Assembly (NCBI GenBank): GCA_012976225.1
Contig: JAAVVG010000010.1
Location: 496,001-560,000, forward strand
DNA: 64,000 bases
Direction: 5' to 3'
Source: Golubevia sp. BC0850
Lineage: Eukaryota; Basidiomycota; Exobasidiomycetes; Golubeviales; Golubeviaceae
Position numbers and translations under genes: made by a program
Part shown: one piece after another, positions 1 to 12,118 of the stretch
Layout of the letters: each line of letters opens with the position of its first letter
Numbering within the stretch: the stretch's first letter is position 1
The notes under the pieces: generated by a model
The model's input: the letters and a program-made list of their open reading frames with translations, nothing else
What the model was told of the DNA's origin: nothing
Database searches by the model: none

Positions 1-351
1 GAGTGCAATAGGATGAAGAATGAATGGTGAAGAGACGAACCAAAAAGGTGGAAGGCGAAAAGATCTGGAGGAGGGACGAGAGGGGAAGAGAGAGGGAGGA
101 GTTGGATATTGAAGAGAGAAGGACAAGAGACGCCTTTCTCTCTCTTGAAAGATCGGCGTTGCTCATTTTCGAGCAATCCAATAGAAAATGGAGACTTTTC
201 ACATGCTATGAGCTTTCCCCCCCCCCTTTCGATCATGGCATTTGGGGTAAGATTGATACTTTCGTTCCTCTAATCTCACTCCCTCCTCCCCGACACGCGA
301 CACTCGTCTCTTCAACCTCTTCCCTTCTTCAACTTGATTCGTAATCGATAG
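1..351. other. Unassigned leader, probably SEC14 intron or upstream sequence
   Basis: This stretch is purine-rich at first, then has a run of C residues near 215-225 and a pyrimidine-rich end that stops in a TAG acceptor just before the first recognisable SEC14 exon. I could not find the SEC14 residues expected upstream of the CRAL-TRIO core in any frame, so the earlier exons probably lie before the window. Open frames here look like shadows. Confidence 0.4.
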
Positions 352-1356
352 GAAGGAAGACCGGTGTACATTGAACAGCTTGGAAAATTGGACATTAAAG
401 CCCTCTATCAAGTGTGAGTACAGAATCGGAAGACGCTCCTCGTGACTTCTCAATTCCCATTCAATCAAGGCCAAGCCTGGCCTTAGACCTCCAATCAGTC
501 AAAGAAAAGGCTCTAAATTCTCGAATCTCAATGTGTGCTGCCACCTGACGATCCTCTTTTCCTCTCGTCCTTCCTACTCTTTCTCTAACTTGAACCTTTC
601 AGAACCACCGCCGAACGTCAACTTCAAAAGCTAGTAGTAGAATACGAGAAATTTCAACGTGAAAGATTACCAGTTTGTTGTTCAAAGGAAGAAGATTTGG
701 TCGAAACTTCTTGCACCATTATGGATTTGAAAAACGTTGGAATCTCTCAATTTTGGAAGGTATCCACTTATGTTCAACAAGCTAGTAATATTGGTCAACA
801 TTATTATCCTGAGACTATGGGGAAATTTTACATCATTGTGAGTTGTTGGAAGAAACAGGGGATGAGAGCTGGAGATGAGGGAGGGAAAAGTGGTAGAGAG
901 GGAGGGAAACTTTTTACTGACTTGACTTGCATTTGATTTGATTTGATCTCTCCTGATTATTCTCAGAACGCTCCTTATATCTTCACTACCGTTTGGTCAG
1001 TCATTAAAGGATGGTTAGATCCAGTCACAGTTGAAAAGATCAAGATTTTGGGAAGTGGTTATGTGGCTGAACTAGAAGCGCATGTGAGTGATCTATTTCT
1101 ACAATCAGTCTCATCCTCGATCATCAATGTTCCCCTCGACGAAAGCTCACATGCATTCCTATCCCACTTCTCTCAGATTGCTCCAGAGAACCTACCTTCA
1201 ACTCTAGGAGGTAAATGTGACTGTCCAGGTGGATGCTCACTATCTGACGCCGGACCTTGGAATACAGATGAGGGTAGGAAAATCATCGAGAAGGTCAGAG
1301 AAGAAGCTAAGGAGAAGAAGGTTCAACATCAGAAGGAAGTCTCAGCTTCCAAGTAG
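352..1356 (+). CDS. SEC14: Sec14-type phosphatidylinositol/phosphatidylcholine transfer protein, 3' part
   Basis: Exons visible are 352-413, 603-837, 967-1083 and 1177-1356; all donors are GTGAG-type and all phases match. They encode the CRAL-TRIO lipid-binding core: RPVYIEQLGKLDIKALYQV, then TTAERQLQKLV, the SQFWK segment, YPETMGKFYIINAPYIF, and VWSVIKGWLDPVTVEKI. The C-terminal PENLPSTLGGKCDCPGGC motif follows, with a short lysine-rich tail. In yeast, Sec14 exchanges PI and PC and supports PI4P synthesis for Golgi export; that role is inferred by family. The protein lacks its N-terminal CRAL-TRIO-N helices here because the gene starts before the window or in exons I cannot see. Introns are 189, 129 and 93 nt. 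The next gene is on the opposite strand, so SEC14 ends in a convergent arrangement. Confidence 0.9.
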
Positions 1357-2250
1357 GACTTCGGCTTCTCAGTCAGCGAGAGATTGGTAGAAAGTGAGGT
1401 CAAGGGATGATATTTCTCTTAGAGTTCGGGGTGATCTTTTGTTCAATCTAGATAGAGTGAAAGGGTAGAAACAGCATCATTCAGAAGTTACACAAACAAA
1501 TCGATCCGTTCTCTTTTCTTCGTCCCTTGTCTTTTTTCCACCTTTTCTTTCTCTCTTCGTATTTCTCTCTTTCTTTCTCTTATATAGTAAATATGTCAAC
1601 TTGGTTTTTTCTTGTCTCCTTTATCTTCTTTTGGCGGTCTCGAGGGGTGGTGAGATGAGAAGCTAATTTACCCTTAGGAGGCTTTCGATCCTTCTTCCAC
1701 TGCAGCTGTTTTCCCTGCTTTCTCAACTTTTCAATACTTGCTAGCTCTGGGTATCGATAACTTACAAGTTACCATCATTTAATAAATCCATTACCATAAT
1801 CTGTCGAGGTGAGAGAAAGTATCCACTCTCTTGCCTTTCTCTTTCTCGGACTCGAAAGAACTTTTGAGAAGAAATCAGATTCCTGGAACTGTAGCATTTC
1901 TCGTCTCTAGAATTCTGATTATCTGACTAGGTCAGAGTTTCGCACTCAGCAAACGCAAGCCGGTGACCACCTCTCTTTCGACAATCATTCGAATCAACTC
2001 AAACTGGCGATTCGTAATTCACTCTTATAGTAATTTCGATTCGAATCAAGTTTTATTTGAAACATTCAGAGCCATCTATACCCGCAATCAACCACTCTTC
2101 TCCCACCGACGTCGCCACCTTCCAATTCTCACGTTTCCCATGGCAAGTCGATCTCTTCTCCAAAAGCGTAGCTAATGGATCCTTGACATCCACACTGGCA
2201 GCCTCTCCATCTGAGAACTAGATGAACAATTGAGCCCTGCATAATGTTGT
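1357..2250. other. Intergenic, SEC14 3' side
   Basis: Nearly 900 bases hold the presumed SEC14 3' UTR, including a T/C-rich tract near 1505-1620 followed by A/T-rich sequence. One 70-codon open frame (1963-2175) has no family resemblance and no supported splice sites. I see no RNA gene or repeat. Confidence 0.5.
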
Positions 2251-3246
2251 CTAGGATTCAGATTTGAGATTTGAGTTTGATGTCAGAGATCTATCTTTCC
2301 CAAACGAAATCCTCGGACAGAGCGTTTTTGAATCTCTAACAGCAAGAAGACTTAGAAACTTACAAGAGGCTAATGTGTTGCTCTCTTCCAGTTGCTTCGA
2401 ACCGAAGATCATGCGTTGCTGCTCGGGAGGGATTCCCTCCTGTAGGTGGATATCCTTTTTCAGATCCAGGACGGTAGCAAATGGGGAGATGCTTGAAGTG
2501 ATGCTCTTTCCTGCTAAAGTCTTGATGATATTTGTGTTTCCTTGACACTTGTCTTCTGACCTTTGAGCCAAATCAGGAGACAAGTGTCAACGTCAACGTG
2601 AAAGGCGATTTAGAGTCCTCAGATGTATGTAGTCTCAACAAAGAGCTGATCGGAGCTGAGTCTTGTGCTGTAGAAATCTTGAAACTGACCCCGTCCGTTT
2701 GTTGAAATTCGTTGAAACTGAGAATCTGTGCTTCAGGTAGAGAACCAAAGAGAGCGTGGATTCTTCCTTTCACTGTGAAGATAGAGAGGAGACCAAAGGT
2801 CAGCAAGCGTGCTCGCAGGGAGCCAGAGAAAACTCACTCGCCTTGTCTTATCGTTTGACAGGCTTTCACTTGTAGCTCTTTTTTCTCTCCACTAGGAGAA
2901 AGAATCAAGATGGCAAAGTCGTGGAGGAAAAGATCGAGTGTGTCTCCATATTGAATCTTGTACATTCCCAAGGGAAACCCATCTGATAGTTCTTCACTCC
3001 TTAATTTGAGAAGCTGGTGACCTAGAGAATAGTGTTTTCTCTCATCAATGCTCCTTTTGACTATTTGCCTGAACTCTTTACTTTGACGCTGAAGATGATC
3101 AGCTCGGTATCTGACATTGACGGTGTTTCAGAATCAGGTTGAAGCTCTTTTTCAAGGAGCTCTCGCATCATCTGATGAGATAGGAAGAAGGGAAAGGGGA
3201 TCAGGCTGTGTGTCCTCCAAAGACGAACCATAGAGAAATCCACCAA
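2251..3246 (-). pseudogene. Degenerate tandem ubiquitin-like domain gene
   Basis: On the minus strand at least three ubiquitin-like blocks can be read. The clearest, at about 2350-2545, has IKTLAGKSIT, then LQEGIPPEQQRMIFGSKQLEE, which follows ubiquitin's KTLTGKTIT and EGIPPDQQRLIFAGKQLED closely. Upstream, around 2845-3060, are GHQLLKLRSEEL and MYKIQYGDTLDLFL, equivalent to ubiquitin's second half, and then a new domain start, AILILSPSGEKKE. A further domain start, DTELIIFSVKV, lies at about 3065-3100. Plausible introns join some blocks (for example donor near 2840), but the first block is too short and the last domain ends in a stop at every candidate splice. No C-terminal Gly-Gly is visible. 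It may be a decayed multi-UBL gene, or a living one with missed short exons. It is not polyubiquitin, because the blocks differ strongly. Confidence 0.55.
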
Positions 3247-3947
3247 AAATCGAGAGCTGGTTGGTGCGGGTTGAAGAATTACTCATTTGGCTTTGAAGCG
3301 GAGTTATGTTAAATTGAGGAGAAGGCAGAGAAGGAAAGAGAAAGAAAGGAAGAGAGAAAAGAGAGGAGGAAGAAGTTGGATTCCATCCAAAAACCAGCTA
3401 GTTAAACTTGCACCGCCGAAGATTCGAAGACCGACTCTCAACACCTCGCACCTCATAAACACTGACCTTTCTAATCTAGGTGCAGAAACAGGTCAGACTT
3501 TTTGAGATCAGAGACGGGGTTAGATCCAACTGACAGAGGCAAACAACGCGAGATACGAAAATTTACGTGTTGATGAGATGAAAACTTGGACCTCCTTTTT
3601 TTGCTTCTCCCTGGTCCCTCCACCGACCATGCCATATGCCATATGCCATGGATCAAATTTTCAAGTCGAAAAGTTTCATACGTATGGAACAATAGAAATC
3701 GAAAAGGGGGTCTGAGATTGGCTCGGCCCGCTAAGAAGCAAGTTCTGCTTCAGAGCGAAAAAGACCCTCTCTCTCTCTCTTTTCTTGAACTATCGCATCT
3801 CTCCCTCTTTCCTCTCTTCTTTCTTTCTTTTTCTCTTCAGTAACTCTATTTCATCCAAATCAAGCGCTCTCTGAACATCTCCGCCTCTTTGATTCTCTTC
3901 ATCTTCATCTAAACTGGCGAACCTACCAAGTCACCCAACTCAATTCG
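3247..3947. other. Divergent intergenic region before the first F-box gene
   Basis: About 700 bases lie between the minus-strand ubiquitin-like gene and the plus-strand F-box gene. The segment contains a direct CCATATG-like repetition near 3628-3650 and a long CT-rich tract at about 3765-3840 that ends just before the F-box start, typical of promoters and 5' UTRs in this window. Open frames inside show no family resemblance. Confidence 0.45.
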
Positions 3948-6308
3948 ATGGATCCTATCAACGCTCTCCCCACAGAATTGGTCACCTCTTCCTTCTCCTA
4001 CCTAACAGCTTCTTCTCTAGCAAGATCAAGTGCAGTCTCAACAAACTGGAGAAGACAGGTTCAATCCGACGCTCCCCTCCATCGCACTCTCGATCTCCTG
4101 GATCGCTCGAAGCTCTCTGAGTTGGAAACCATCAAAACAGTTTATCAACTGGGCTCCAAAGCACCTCGCAAGTTCACAAAAATCCTTTTAGACCTTTCAC
4201 GCTTCTACAAGAACTGGTATTACGAGGATGAAGAAGAGAGGCTAGAAAGATCAGCGGAAGAGCAGAATTTCAAATAGCTGATGGCTCTCACGAACTACAG
4301 ATATTCTTGGCTGATCAATACTCTTCTTTTAGTCACGGAAGGAGAGCTGGAGAGGCTATTCATCAGAGCTACTTGTTGGGCTTACAATCCCTGTCCTCTC
4401 AAGGAGTCTGGGACTTGAACGATCTCACTCAGAATCTGAAGGAACTGGAGTTTTCAATAACTTTCCCAATTTCCTTTCAAAGCGGAGGAGAAGAGGAGGG
4501 GTCTAAAAGGTTTATCATGGTTAATTCCGAAGAGGGGTCGGAAATGGAAACGAATGTTTTTCAATGCAGGCAAGTCATTAGAGAAGCAACTAACTTTACT
4601 GGAGCTGATGTCAACAGCTTAGCTTTCTCCTCTGAGATGTTCATCATGTCGAGTAACGGACCGTTTCAGCTACAAGATCCAAGACTAGGGCATCTCCGTC
4701 AGCTGTTCCGAGAGATCAAATTGTCATGCAACTCCCTCAAGTCTTTAGATCTAGAACTCGATATCAAGACAACTCCTTTGGGATTTGTGGACTTAGTCTT
4801 CAGCTGTCCCCAACTTTCAGCCCTCAAGCTTGCCGTGATCTCAGATTTAGGAAATGACAGGAACCAAGAGAACTTCAAGCTCGGGTTCCCGGAACATCCG
4901 TGCTCTTCAAAATTGGTAACTTTAGAACTAGAATTCGATCAAGGGGAGCTGGATTGGGAGTCTCAATCGCTACTGGCTTGGATTGGAACCAGATTAACTT
5001 CATTTACTCTCTCACATGGAAAGGAAGGGGAGCAGTCCACGATTCCAATCACTAGCCTTTCATCCATCCTCAACTCAAACCCATCCATGGAGACGATCAA
5101 GTTTCAACACTTTTCAGTCGCTGAATCAGAGTCATCATTTCCGACCCCGACCAAGCTGTTTCTACCGAACCTCAACTCTATTCAATTCCACTCGGTTCAT
5201 CTCTTGGGAAGAGGTAACGATCTGTTCGAGGGAGCTATCCCTCCAAGACTTCAAAGCCTAGATATCAACTTTCTACCTTCTGAAAATAAAAATCCAGATG
5301 GGACAGCAAGTCTTAGAGGCTTGTGGATTCTTCTTAGATGCTGCCAGTCTACTTTGAAAAGGTTAATCACCAAAAACTATTTTGAAAGACATCAACAACA
5401 AGATCCGACGAAGCTTCAATCTCAGAACGAGATTACCTCATTGATGTCACTAGAAGACGTTCAACTTTCATTCTGTTCCGACGGTTTACTCAAATCATTA
5501 AACCATCTACATTTTCCAAAAGTCAAGAAGTTGGCGTTGAAGTCATCTCTCCTGGCTCCATTCACTCTTGAGGCTGTTCAAGAACTGTTGATTAGCATGA
5601 GGCTTTCTCTAGAGAGTCTCTCCTTGGTCTCTGTTGGAGAGGGATCATTCTCTCATTTACGAAAATTGTCAGATGAGAACAAAAAAGCTTTGTGGATGGA
5701 GATGGAAAAAGGAATCAGTCCACGGAATGCTACGTTTCCCGAAATGAGATCCTTGACTTTGACTACGGATATGGTTTTGATCGCAGATTCCTTCTCTCCA
5801 GCAAATTCGCCCGTGTTAGAAGAGCTAATAATTTAGAACTCTCGAAGGACGACGTTTTAAGCCGTTTTCAGATGAAGAGAAGGTCGTATTGCTGCCAAAG
5901 GTCCTTTCAATCATCAGGTCCAAGTCCTCTTCTATCAGGAGAATCTCGCTAGAAGAGTTCAACTCTCCTGCGATCTCTTCAGAACTAGAAGGCGAGATCT
6001 ACTTTACAAATTTAGATTACTTGTCCAATAAAGAATGCTCTCCCCTGGTTTCTAGATTCTTCAAGAGATGTCAGCATCCAAGCCTCTCGAAAAAGCAGCT
6101 TTAACGTCAGAGACGTTACCAGACCTCTTACCCTGATTTGGAATTCAAAGATCTAGAAGATGCTCTAGAGACATGTCATACGGAGGACTTAGAAGAGATA
6201 GAGAGAAGTGAGAGATTCCATATAGAACATTTTGGAGCATTCAACCAAGTGGAAGAAGTTCAAACGGAAGAAGATGGAGCGGAAGATCCTGGAACAGAAG
6301 GAGATTAG
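3948..6308 (+). pseudogene. F-box / leucine-rich-repeat-like protein, reading frame broken
   Basis: The first reading block (3948-4277) begins MDPINALPTELVTSSFSYL, an F-box, and runs into an LRR-like body that occupies a second frame at 4283-5836, a third at about 5838-6104 and a continuation to 6308 behind an in-frame TAA. LRR-like units such as SLKSLDLELD, CPQLSALKLAV and LESLSLVSVG recur. F-box proteins bind Skp1 and deliver substrates to SCF ubiquitin ligases. The frame changes could be introns with weak sites (a 49-nt one at 5813-5861 with a CTAAT branch site fits), indel decay or assembly errors. The stop before the last 67 codons argues for decay. It is related to the two other F-box loci near 31.3-32.7 and 46.0-47.5 kb: the segment before the first break matches the third copy in order (F-box, then a Leu-Asp-Leu/Ser-rich helix). 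Confidence 0.65.
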
Positions 6309-7412
6309 CTGGAAGAAGGTGAAACAATGATTTAAGAATGAAACACGCTGGAGCCGTGGAAGAGGGCAAGGGGCTGAATCAGGGGTCTAAGTCGACTGTC
6401 TAAGATGTATTCGAGAGGCTTGTAGCCAATCTAAAGGGGAATAAACATCTTTCAATTGAATTCTCGACTTTCAGAACTCATATTCCTGTCTGCCAGTGTC
6501 GTGTGATTCAGACCGTTCGTTCAATCTTGACCGACCAAAGAAGCTTATCCAAACTCCATACACAGCTGATTCAAGGTCGAATCGATTGGTATGGATCTCG
6601 TGGGGAGAGGCAATTCTGAGGCCCTCATCGACAACTCGCCTTGAGAGAGAAAAGAGCGTGGAAGCGAGACTTAGAGAGAATGCTCAATCTGATTACCGAT
6701 TCTTCTGTCAGGCATATCCTACCTGCGATAACATCCGTTATTTGATTCGAAAGAAGCCTTGTGTAGAGAGCTGACTGCTGGTAGGACTCCTTTTGGTTAG
6801 GATTTTCAGGCGTGACGAGAAGTTGACACGCTCAGTCGCGAACATCACCAACCAATCGAAAGTGTGGACAACGCCGCACTAATTCGCTCAATTTCTCGCT
6901 AAGGAGAAACTGAAGCGAATTGTGATTAAGATGGATCGGAGCTAGAAGAATCCTCGCTGGTGAACCCTCATTCGACTGGAGTCGACGAAAACCTTCAAGC
7001 CTCCCGTTTCCCTTTGTCCCATGATTTTTGTTAGACCTCGCTTCGGAAATGATGAGATCTAGGTACACCCTCTTTGTGTATAAGGAAGCCATCAAGCAAG
7101 GAAAAGGAGAGATCAAGTACTTCTTGGAGCTTGGAGTCATCCCAGGAATCCTGAAAGAGCGCTTCACCCAATACTGGATCGGCATCTATGGTTAGAAGAA
7201 GTTGCAGGTTTTTAGAATCATGGACAAACACAAGTGAGTGGGTCGACGTCGAAAGTCGAAGAGATTTCCTCTTTTCGAAATTTCTTTCGCTGACAACGTC
7301 TTCCTTCATTTTCTGTTTCATCTCTCGCCGTTCTTCACGGCCCATTTCCAACCACTCCAGTCATCTCCCAGGTGTCTACCTGCTTGGTTCTTCGCACCCC
7401 CCCCCCTTGCCA
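6309..7412. other. Intergenic
   Basis: About 1.1 kb between the F-box locus and the SQ-rich gene. Minus-strand open frames at 6832-7185 and 7031-7351 overlap in different frames and read like ordinary protein in parts, with several Leu-rich helices, but no domain is recognised and no intron joins them convincingly. A run of C residues at 7398-7406 precedes the next start codon. Confidence 0.35.
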
Positions 7413-8514
7413 ATGCCTCCTATGCCTCCAATGCCTGGTAACAGCACTCGCAGCTCAGGGCTCACAAGTCGTATCAATCTCAGATCTACTAGAGGGACTT
7501 CAAATTCTAACTCCAGTGGCCCAGCCGCTCCAGCACCAGCGGTGGAAGCCAGTCAAGATTCCCAACAAAGCGAACTCGAGAGCGAGGTAACTGATAGTCA
7601 ACAATCTTATCAGTCTCAAAGCACCGTCACTGAGGAGACTATGGATCTCAATACGAGGAATCTCAATCGACCATCACTGGAGGCTTCGCATCTCAAGATA
7701 CCGCCACTCTCGCCCAAGGAGTCGACGACTACGAATCTCAAGGAGCTACTGTTCTCAGGACTTGGTCTCGAACTTTCTCGAACCTATTGATGCGGGTGAC
7801 GATCTCACGGAAGATGATCAAGGTGAACCCATGGAAGGCGTCGTGTTTCTAGGAGACGAGGGGATCCAATACACTGTCCCTCTAGAGTCAGCTGTTACTC
7901 TAGGTCAAGACCCCGCCGACTATCAACAGGCAGCTACCCCTAGAGACAAAGGATCACAGGCACGTCCATGGGATGAAGCCGAGTTTGAAGTCCAAGGAGG
8001 CAATGGAGATGGAGATGGACATCCCTTCTTTCCAGCTACTTCGATGGGTCAAGGTGTTGAATCCCTACAGTCTCCTCCTGGGGTACTACCATCACGAGAA
8101 GATCAAGGAGAGATGGATCCAGAAGATTCCTCAAGACAAATCAAATCTCGCAGACTTTCCAATTTTGTCGACGCCGCTGAGTAGGAACGAAGGATCTTCT
8201 ACTGGTCACCACAGGCCTCTACATTCATTTCAGGAACACTTTTCACTCGGATCCGGTTCGAACTTCATGAGTGGAGATCGTGCTTACACCGACGTTACTT
8301 CGATGAGAGTTCCAGGCCACATGCAATACCATCCAAATCACGGATATCAATTCATCCCAGCCTCTCCTTTCTCTTCTCAGTCTGCTTCCATTGGATCTTC
8401 CTCTTCAAGCTACGGACTGGATTTTCTTCTTCTTCTTCTTACGATCAAGCCCTTTCCTCCGCTTCTTCTTTGGCGTCTGCCTTGAACTGGAATGCAAATC
8501 TCAACGACGACTAA
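7413..8514 (+). CDS. SQ-rich low-complexity protein, frame unresolved
   Basis: From an ATG in good context at 7413 the protein begins MPPMPPMPGNST and becomes rich in SQ and TQ pairs (for example SQDSQQSELES, DSQQSYQSQST). Coding character then passes through several frames: one reading SQYEESQSTITGGFASQDT near 7650-7740, another EPIDAGDDLTEDDQGEP near 7780-8180, another around 8200-8400, and a last one ending SSLASALNWNANLNDD with TAA at 8512-8514. No domain is recognised. SQ/TQ clusters are typical targets of ATM/ATR-type kinases, which is only a hint. Frame changes may be short introns, decay or assembly indels; I could not fit canonical introns to all of them. Confidence 0.4.
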
Positions 8515-9456
8515 TCGATGGGGCAGAGCTGGCAAGGGAGAGGAAAGAGCAAAGCAGATTTCTGGTTTCTCCCGGTCAATAGATGTGGAAGACTTTAGTT
8601 GGATGGTTAGTGTGACTTGGGATGGGATGGGCATGGGATCGGAGAGAAGGCGACAAGTTTTTACGATTCTATTCTCTCTTACTTTGTTTACTAATCTTGA
8701 ATTAGTTTGAAATTCTCACGATCAATTACCTACAATACATAGTGACCTTCGACTGAAAAAGAGTAGATCTCTCTTGACCGTATAAGTGAAATCCTCTCCT
8801 CTTCGATTTGTCTCCTCGAACCGCCTCTCGATTTTTCTTACCTTTTGCGAAGTTGTGATTTTATCAAATCTCCGGAAGAATGGCTTCTTTCCCTGATGGA
8901 TTCGGAAGGTTCTATTTTTGGCTGATTGTTCTCCCCCCTCTCTCCTCTCTCTCTCTCTTTCTCCTTCCTCTTTGGGCAGATCTCCAGAAAAGATGTCTGA
9001 TCATTGTCGAAGACGTCTTCAAATTTTCATTCCTCGAATTGGAACGGGGAATTGAAAGTTTGTTTGCTTCACAGGGCCTCCCTTTAGGAGGCGTGAATTT
9101 TAGTCTTGTCCAATTCTCCTTCCCTCCTTCAGGCTTCAGTTGCATAGTTCTCTTCTCTCCACCAATCCTCCCCAACCTTAAATCCTCTTTCTTTCATTTA
9201 TTCAAGAAGCGCTAGCGCTTTAACGCTCTTTCATTCAATTCAATCTTCAAAAGGTTGAACTACATCATTCCTTTGAGAGGTACTTCAAATCAACCCTCAT
9301 CATCAAAACAACCCCCCCCCCACAACAAAACTAACGCCCACAAAGCAATCCTATCTCAAGACTTTCCAATCCTCACATTCTCTACTCAACTCGTTCTTTG
9401 AAGGAAACGAAGCTCCCTCAAGTCGAACTCCATCTCAATCTCAGCCCAACAACCAA
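8515..9456. other. Promoter and 5' region of the membrane-protein gene
   Basis: More than 900 bases without a supported gene. The segment is pyrimidine-rich at 8925-8975 and again near 9105-9200, with a nine-C run near 9309-9319. Open frames at 8880-9215 are low-complexity Ser/Phe/Leu products of the CT bias and are not believed. Confidence 0.4.
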
Positions 9457-12118
9457 ATGGACTCGGGTGCAATCTCTCACAACAGACGTCTGGAACGTCA
9501 CTCCAAACATGCTGCTCGTCATCCTTCTGCAGATCAAGATTTCACTCAAGCAAGACCTGCACATCTGGAAGCAAGAGACGCTGCTCAAGCTATCATCAGA
9601 GAGGTAGAGGGATCCGATCCTCAGCAGAGCTCAAACGTCCAACGTCGCCTATTTGGCCTAGGTAATGGTGATGATAATTCAGACTCTGGATCTTCTGGTA
9701 CTGGATCAAATGGGTCAGGTCATGGAGGAAATGGCAGCGGAAGTGGTAGTAACCATGGAGGAGGCTCTTCAAGCAGCAGACCAACAGCCAGAGTGTGCAC
9801 TTATCCTGGCCCCGACGGAGTCTGTTCTGATGCCCCTACTTCAAGTGAGTACTTGAATACGCGAAAAAGGTTGTTGGAAACGGTAGTGCAGGTAGGAAGG
9901 TCGACGTCAGGGAGAGGTGGCCGCAGAGAGGAGAGAGTGAGGACAGGGCTCTTACCCCAGACCCCCCCCCATCCTCGCCTGCCTGTCCTGTGCTGGGAAA
10001 TTTGAAATCGGCAGACTCTAAATCTACGGACTATCAAACGTTTGACCAGAGATGAACGGTGTCAGACGTCATTTTTGGTGTGCGCGGGAATGGGCAAGAC
10101 TGATTCAGGAGCCTGCGAATAGCAAGATGCATTCGCTGCTTGGGAGTGGTCACTCTCTTTTCTCTTCGTCTTCGTCTAATCCTTTCATTCAATTTCTGAC
10201 ATTGATAACACTATTCCCTCCATCTGCAGCCATCCGTTCGACCTCATCCACTACCTCATCTGTCCGTACCACCTCCTCATCCTCTTCTTCAACTCGCACA
10301 ACTTCAAGAACACCTTCAAGCACCTCTAGCAGTTCCACTAGAACTACTAGCTCATCAGTAAGCAGCACTACTAGATCATCGTCGGTTAGTTGAAAGATGC
10401 CTTAGGACTTTGGTTGTTTTGAGAAGCCGTGTAGAACCCCCCTCTACCCCACCCCTTCACACGCAACAAAGTCGCTTTGGAACAAAGCCAACATTCATCT
10501 TAAACTCCATAGATATCATCTCAAATAAGAAAAGGAAGGGATATGGGAGGTGTTCGATCGGATTCTTCTTCATGAATTCCCATCGAGCCCTCGCCCTTTC
10601 TGTACTCTCCCCCCGATTCTTGTTCGCTTTAATCCCTTTGGAAGAGAGGTGTAAAGTTCTTATCTCTTTTGATTCGAACCAGTCTCATGTTCGAAGAAAT
10701 GCGCTTTGCTTTCATCTTCGTCCCGAGATCCTCTCTTTCTTACTTTTTGCTCGACTGACAACATGTCCCTTCTCTTACTGAAAACCTTTTCTTCAGACTT
10801 CAAGCACCCCTACTACCAGCTCAACTTCTCTCTTGATCACTACCAATGGAACCACTCGTACCTCTGTGGCTTTCGTGACAGCCTCTTCAGTCTCAGCTCC
10901 AGCCGTTTCCGCTACCACATCTTCCGGTGACGATGGACCAGGAGCTGGGCCAATCGTTGGAATCGTAGCTGCATCTCTGGCTGGAGTAGCCATCATTTCC
11001 GCCTTGATTGGTTTCATATGGAAGAAGTACTCCAAGAAGAACCAAGAGGGTGAATACGATGGAAACCCGTTCGACAGAGATGAATTCAGAAGAGGATCAA
11101 CTATGTTACAAGATGATCAATTCGATGACGATGAATTCGCTGCTCCAAGTATGAGTGAACATGGAGCTGGTGGTCTCAACAACGGTCATGGATCCTATGG
11201 AGCGGAAAGTGCTATGGCTGGTGCTGCTGGAATGGGAGCTGCTGGAATGATCGCTCGTAATGAAAGTGGAGCTCCAAGAGTGAGTATACGAAGGAATGGA
11301 AATCGAATGGTTTCTTGCTTTACTGTTGGCAGATTCTGACGTTTCGTTTCCATCCTTCTTCCTCTCAGCCTCCAACCATGTTCGCCCGTCATCTAGCTCA
11401 AGTCAACAACAACGCTCCACCACCAATGCCAAACCAGGGGTACGAAGGAGGAGAGATGTACGAAGATGCTTACCCTCAACTTCCACCCGTCGCCTTCGGA
11501 GCTGGTGCAGCCGATCTCTACTCGATGAACCAAAACGTATCAAACCCTTACGCTCATCTAGATCGCGCTCAACAACCACCTCAAGAAACTGGATACTATT
11601 CAAACCTAGATCGTTCTGGTTCACAAGGTTCTCAATCCAACTCCAACGGTTCTCACGGCGGTTATCAACAACAACATCAATTACCACCACAACAATTCGC
11701 TCATCAAGATTCTTTCCAATCCTCATTCCAAGATGAAGGTGAATTTGATACTGCTGGTAGACCTGGTACTGCTGAAGGTAGAAGTGGAACTCCTGATTTA
11801 CCTAACATGCAACAAACTTATGTTATGAATGGTGGAAATGAATCAAACGTTGGTCATAATAATGGAATTAATGGAAGAGAATCAGTTCTAAGCTCATCAA
11901 ATGGTGATCAATCCAGAGAAGTTAATGAAAGTCAGACTTCTTCTGATCCTTTTAATGAGACTCCAATTAATGTTGGTAAAGCTAATGTTTCTCATCAATT
12001 GAGCGTTAGAAATTTGATGCCAAATCCTCACGATAAGTCTCAACCATCAACCCAAAGACCTCTTTCTACCGTTTCTTCTGTAGCTGATCCTGATGATATT
12101 TATGGCGGTATTTATTAA
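9457..12118 (+). CDS. Single-pass membrane protein with Ser/Thr-rich ectodomain, sensor-like
   Basis: Exons 9457-9844, 10230-10384, 10797-11279 and 11369-12118 join in phase to give 591 residues. Residues 1-105 are hydrophilic and end in a Gly/Ser/Asn run; residues 118-128 hold CTYPGPDGVCSD, a small cysteine pair. Residues 130-225 are almost purely Ser and Thr, expected to be O-mannosylated. One membrane span lies at about 233-255 (GPIVGIVAASLAGVAIISAL) followed by WKKYSKK, a stop-transfer. The remaining 330 residues are acidic, Asn/Gln-rich and presumably cytoplasmic. This layout resembles fungal Mid2/Wsc-like or Skg6/Axl2-like surface proteins, but no family signature beyond layout is seen. 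The ATG at 9457 has a strong context; no signal peptide is visible, which is odd for a type I topology, so an upstream exon may be missing. Confidence 0.8.

Noticed and set aside
6832-7351. Minus-strand open frames that could form a small gene
   Set aside because: No domain, no in-phase canonical splice, and the two frames contradict each other.
8880-9215. 111-codon hydrophobic open frame that could be read as a membrane protein
   Set aside because: It is the translation of CT-rich sequence, and the complementary strand is open over the same stretch.
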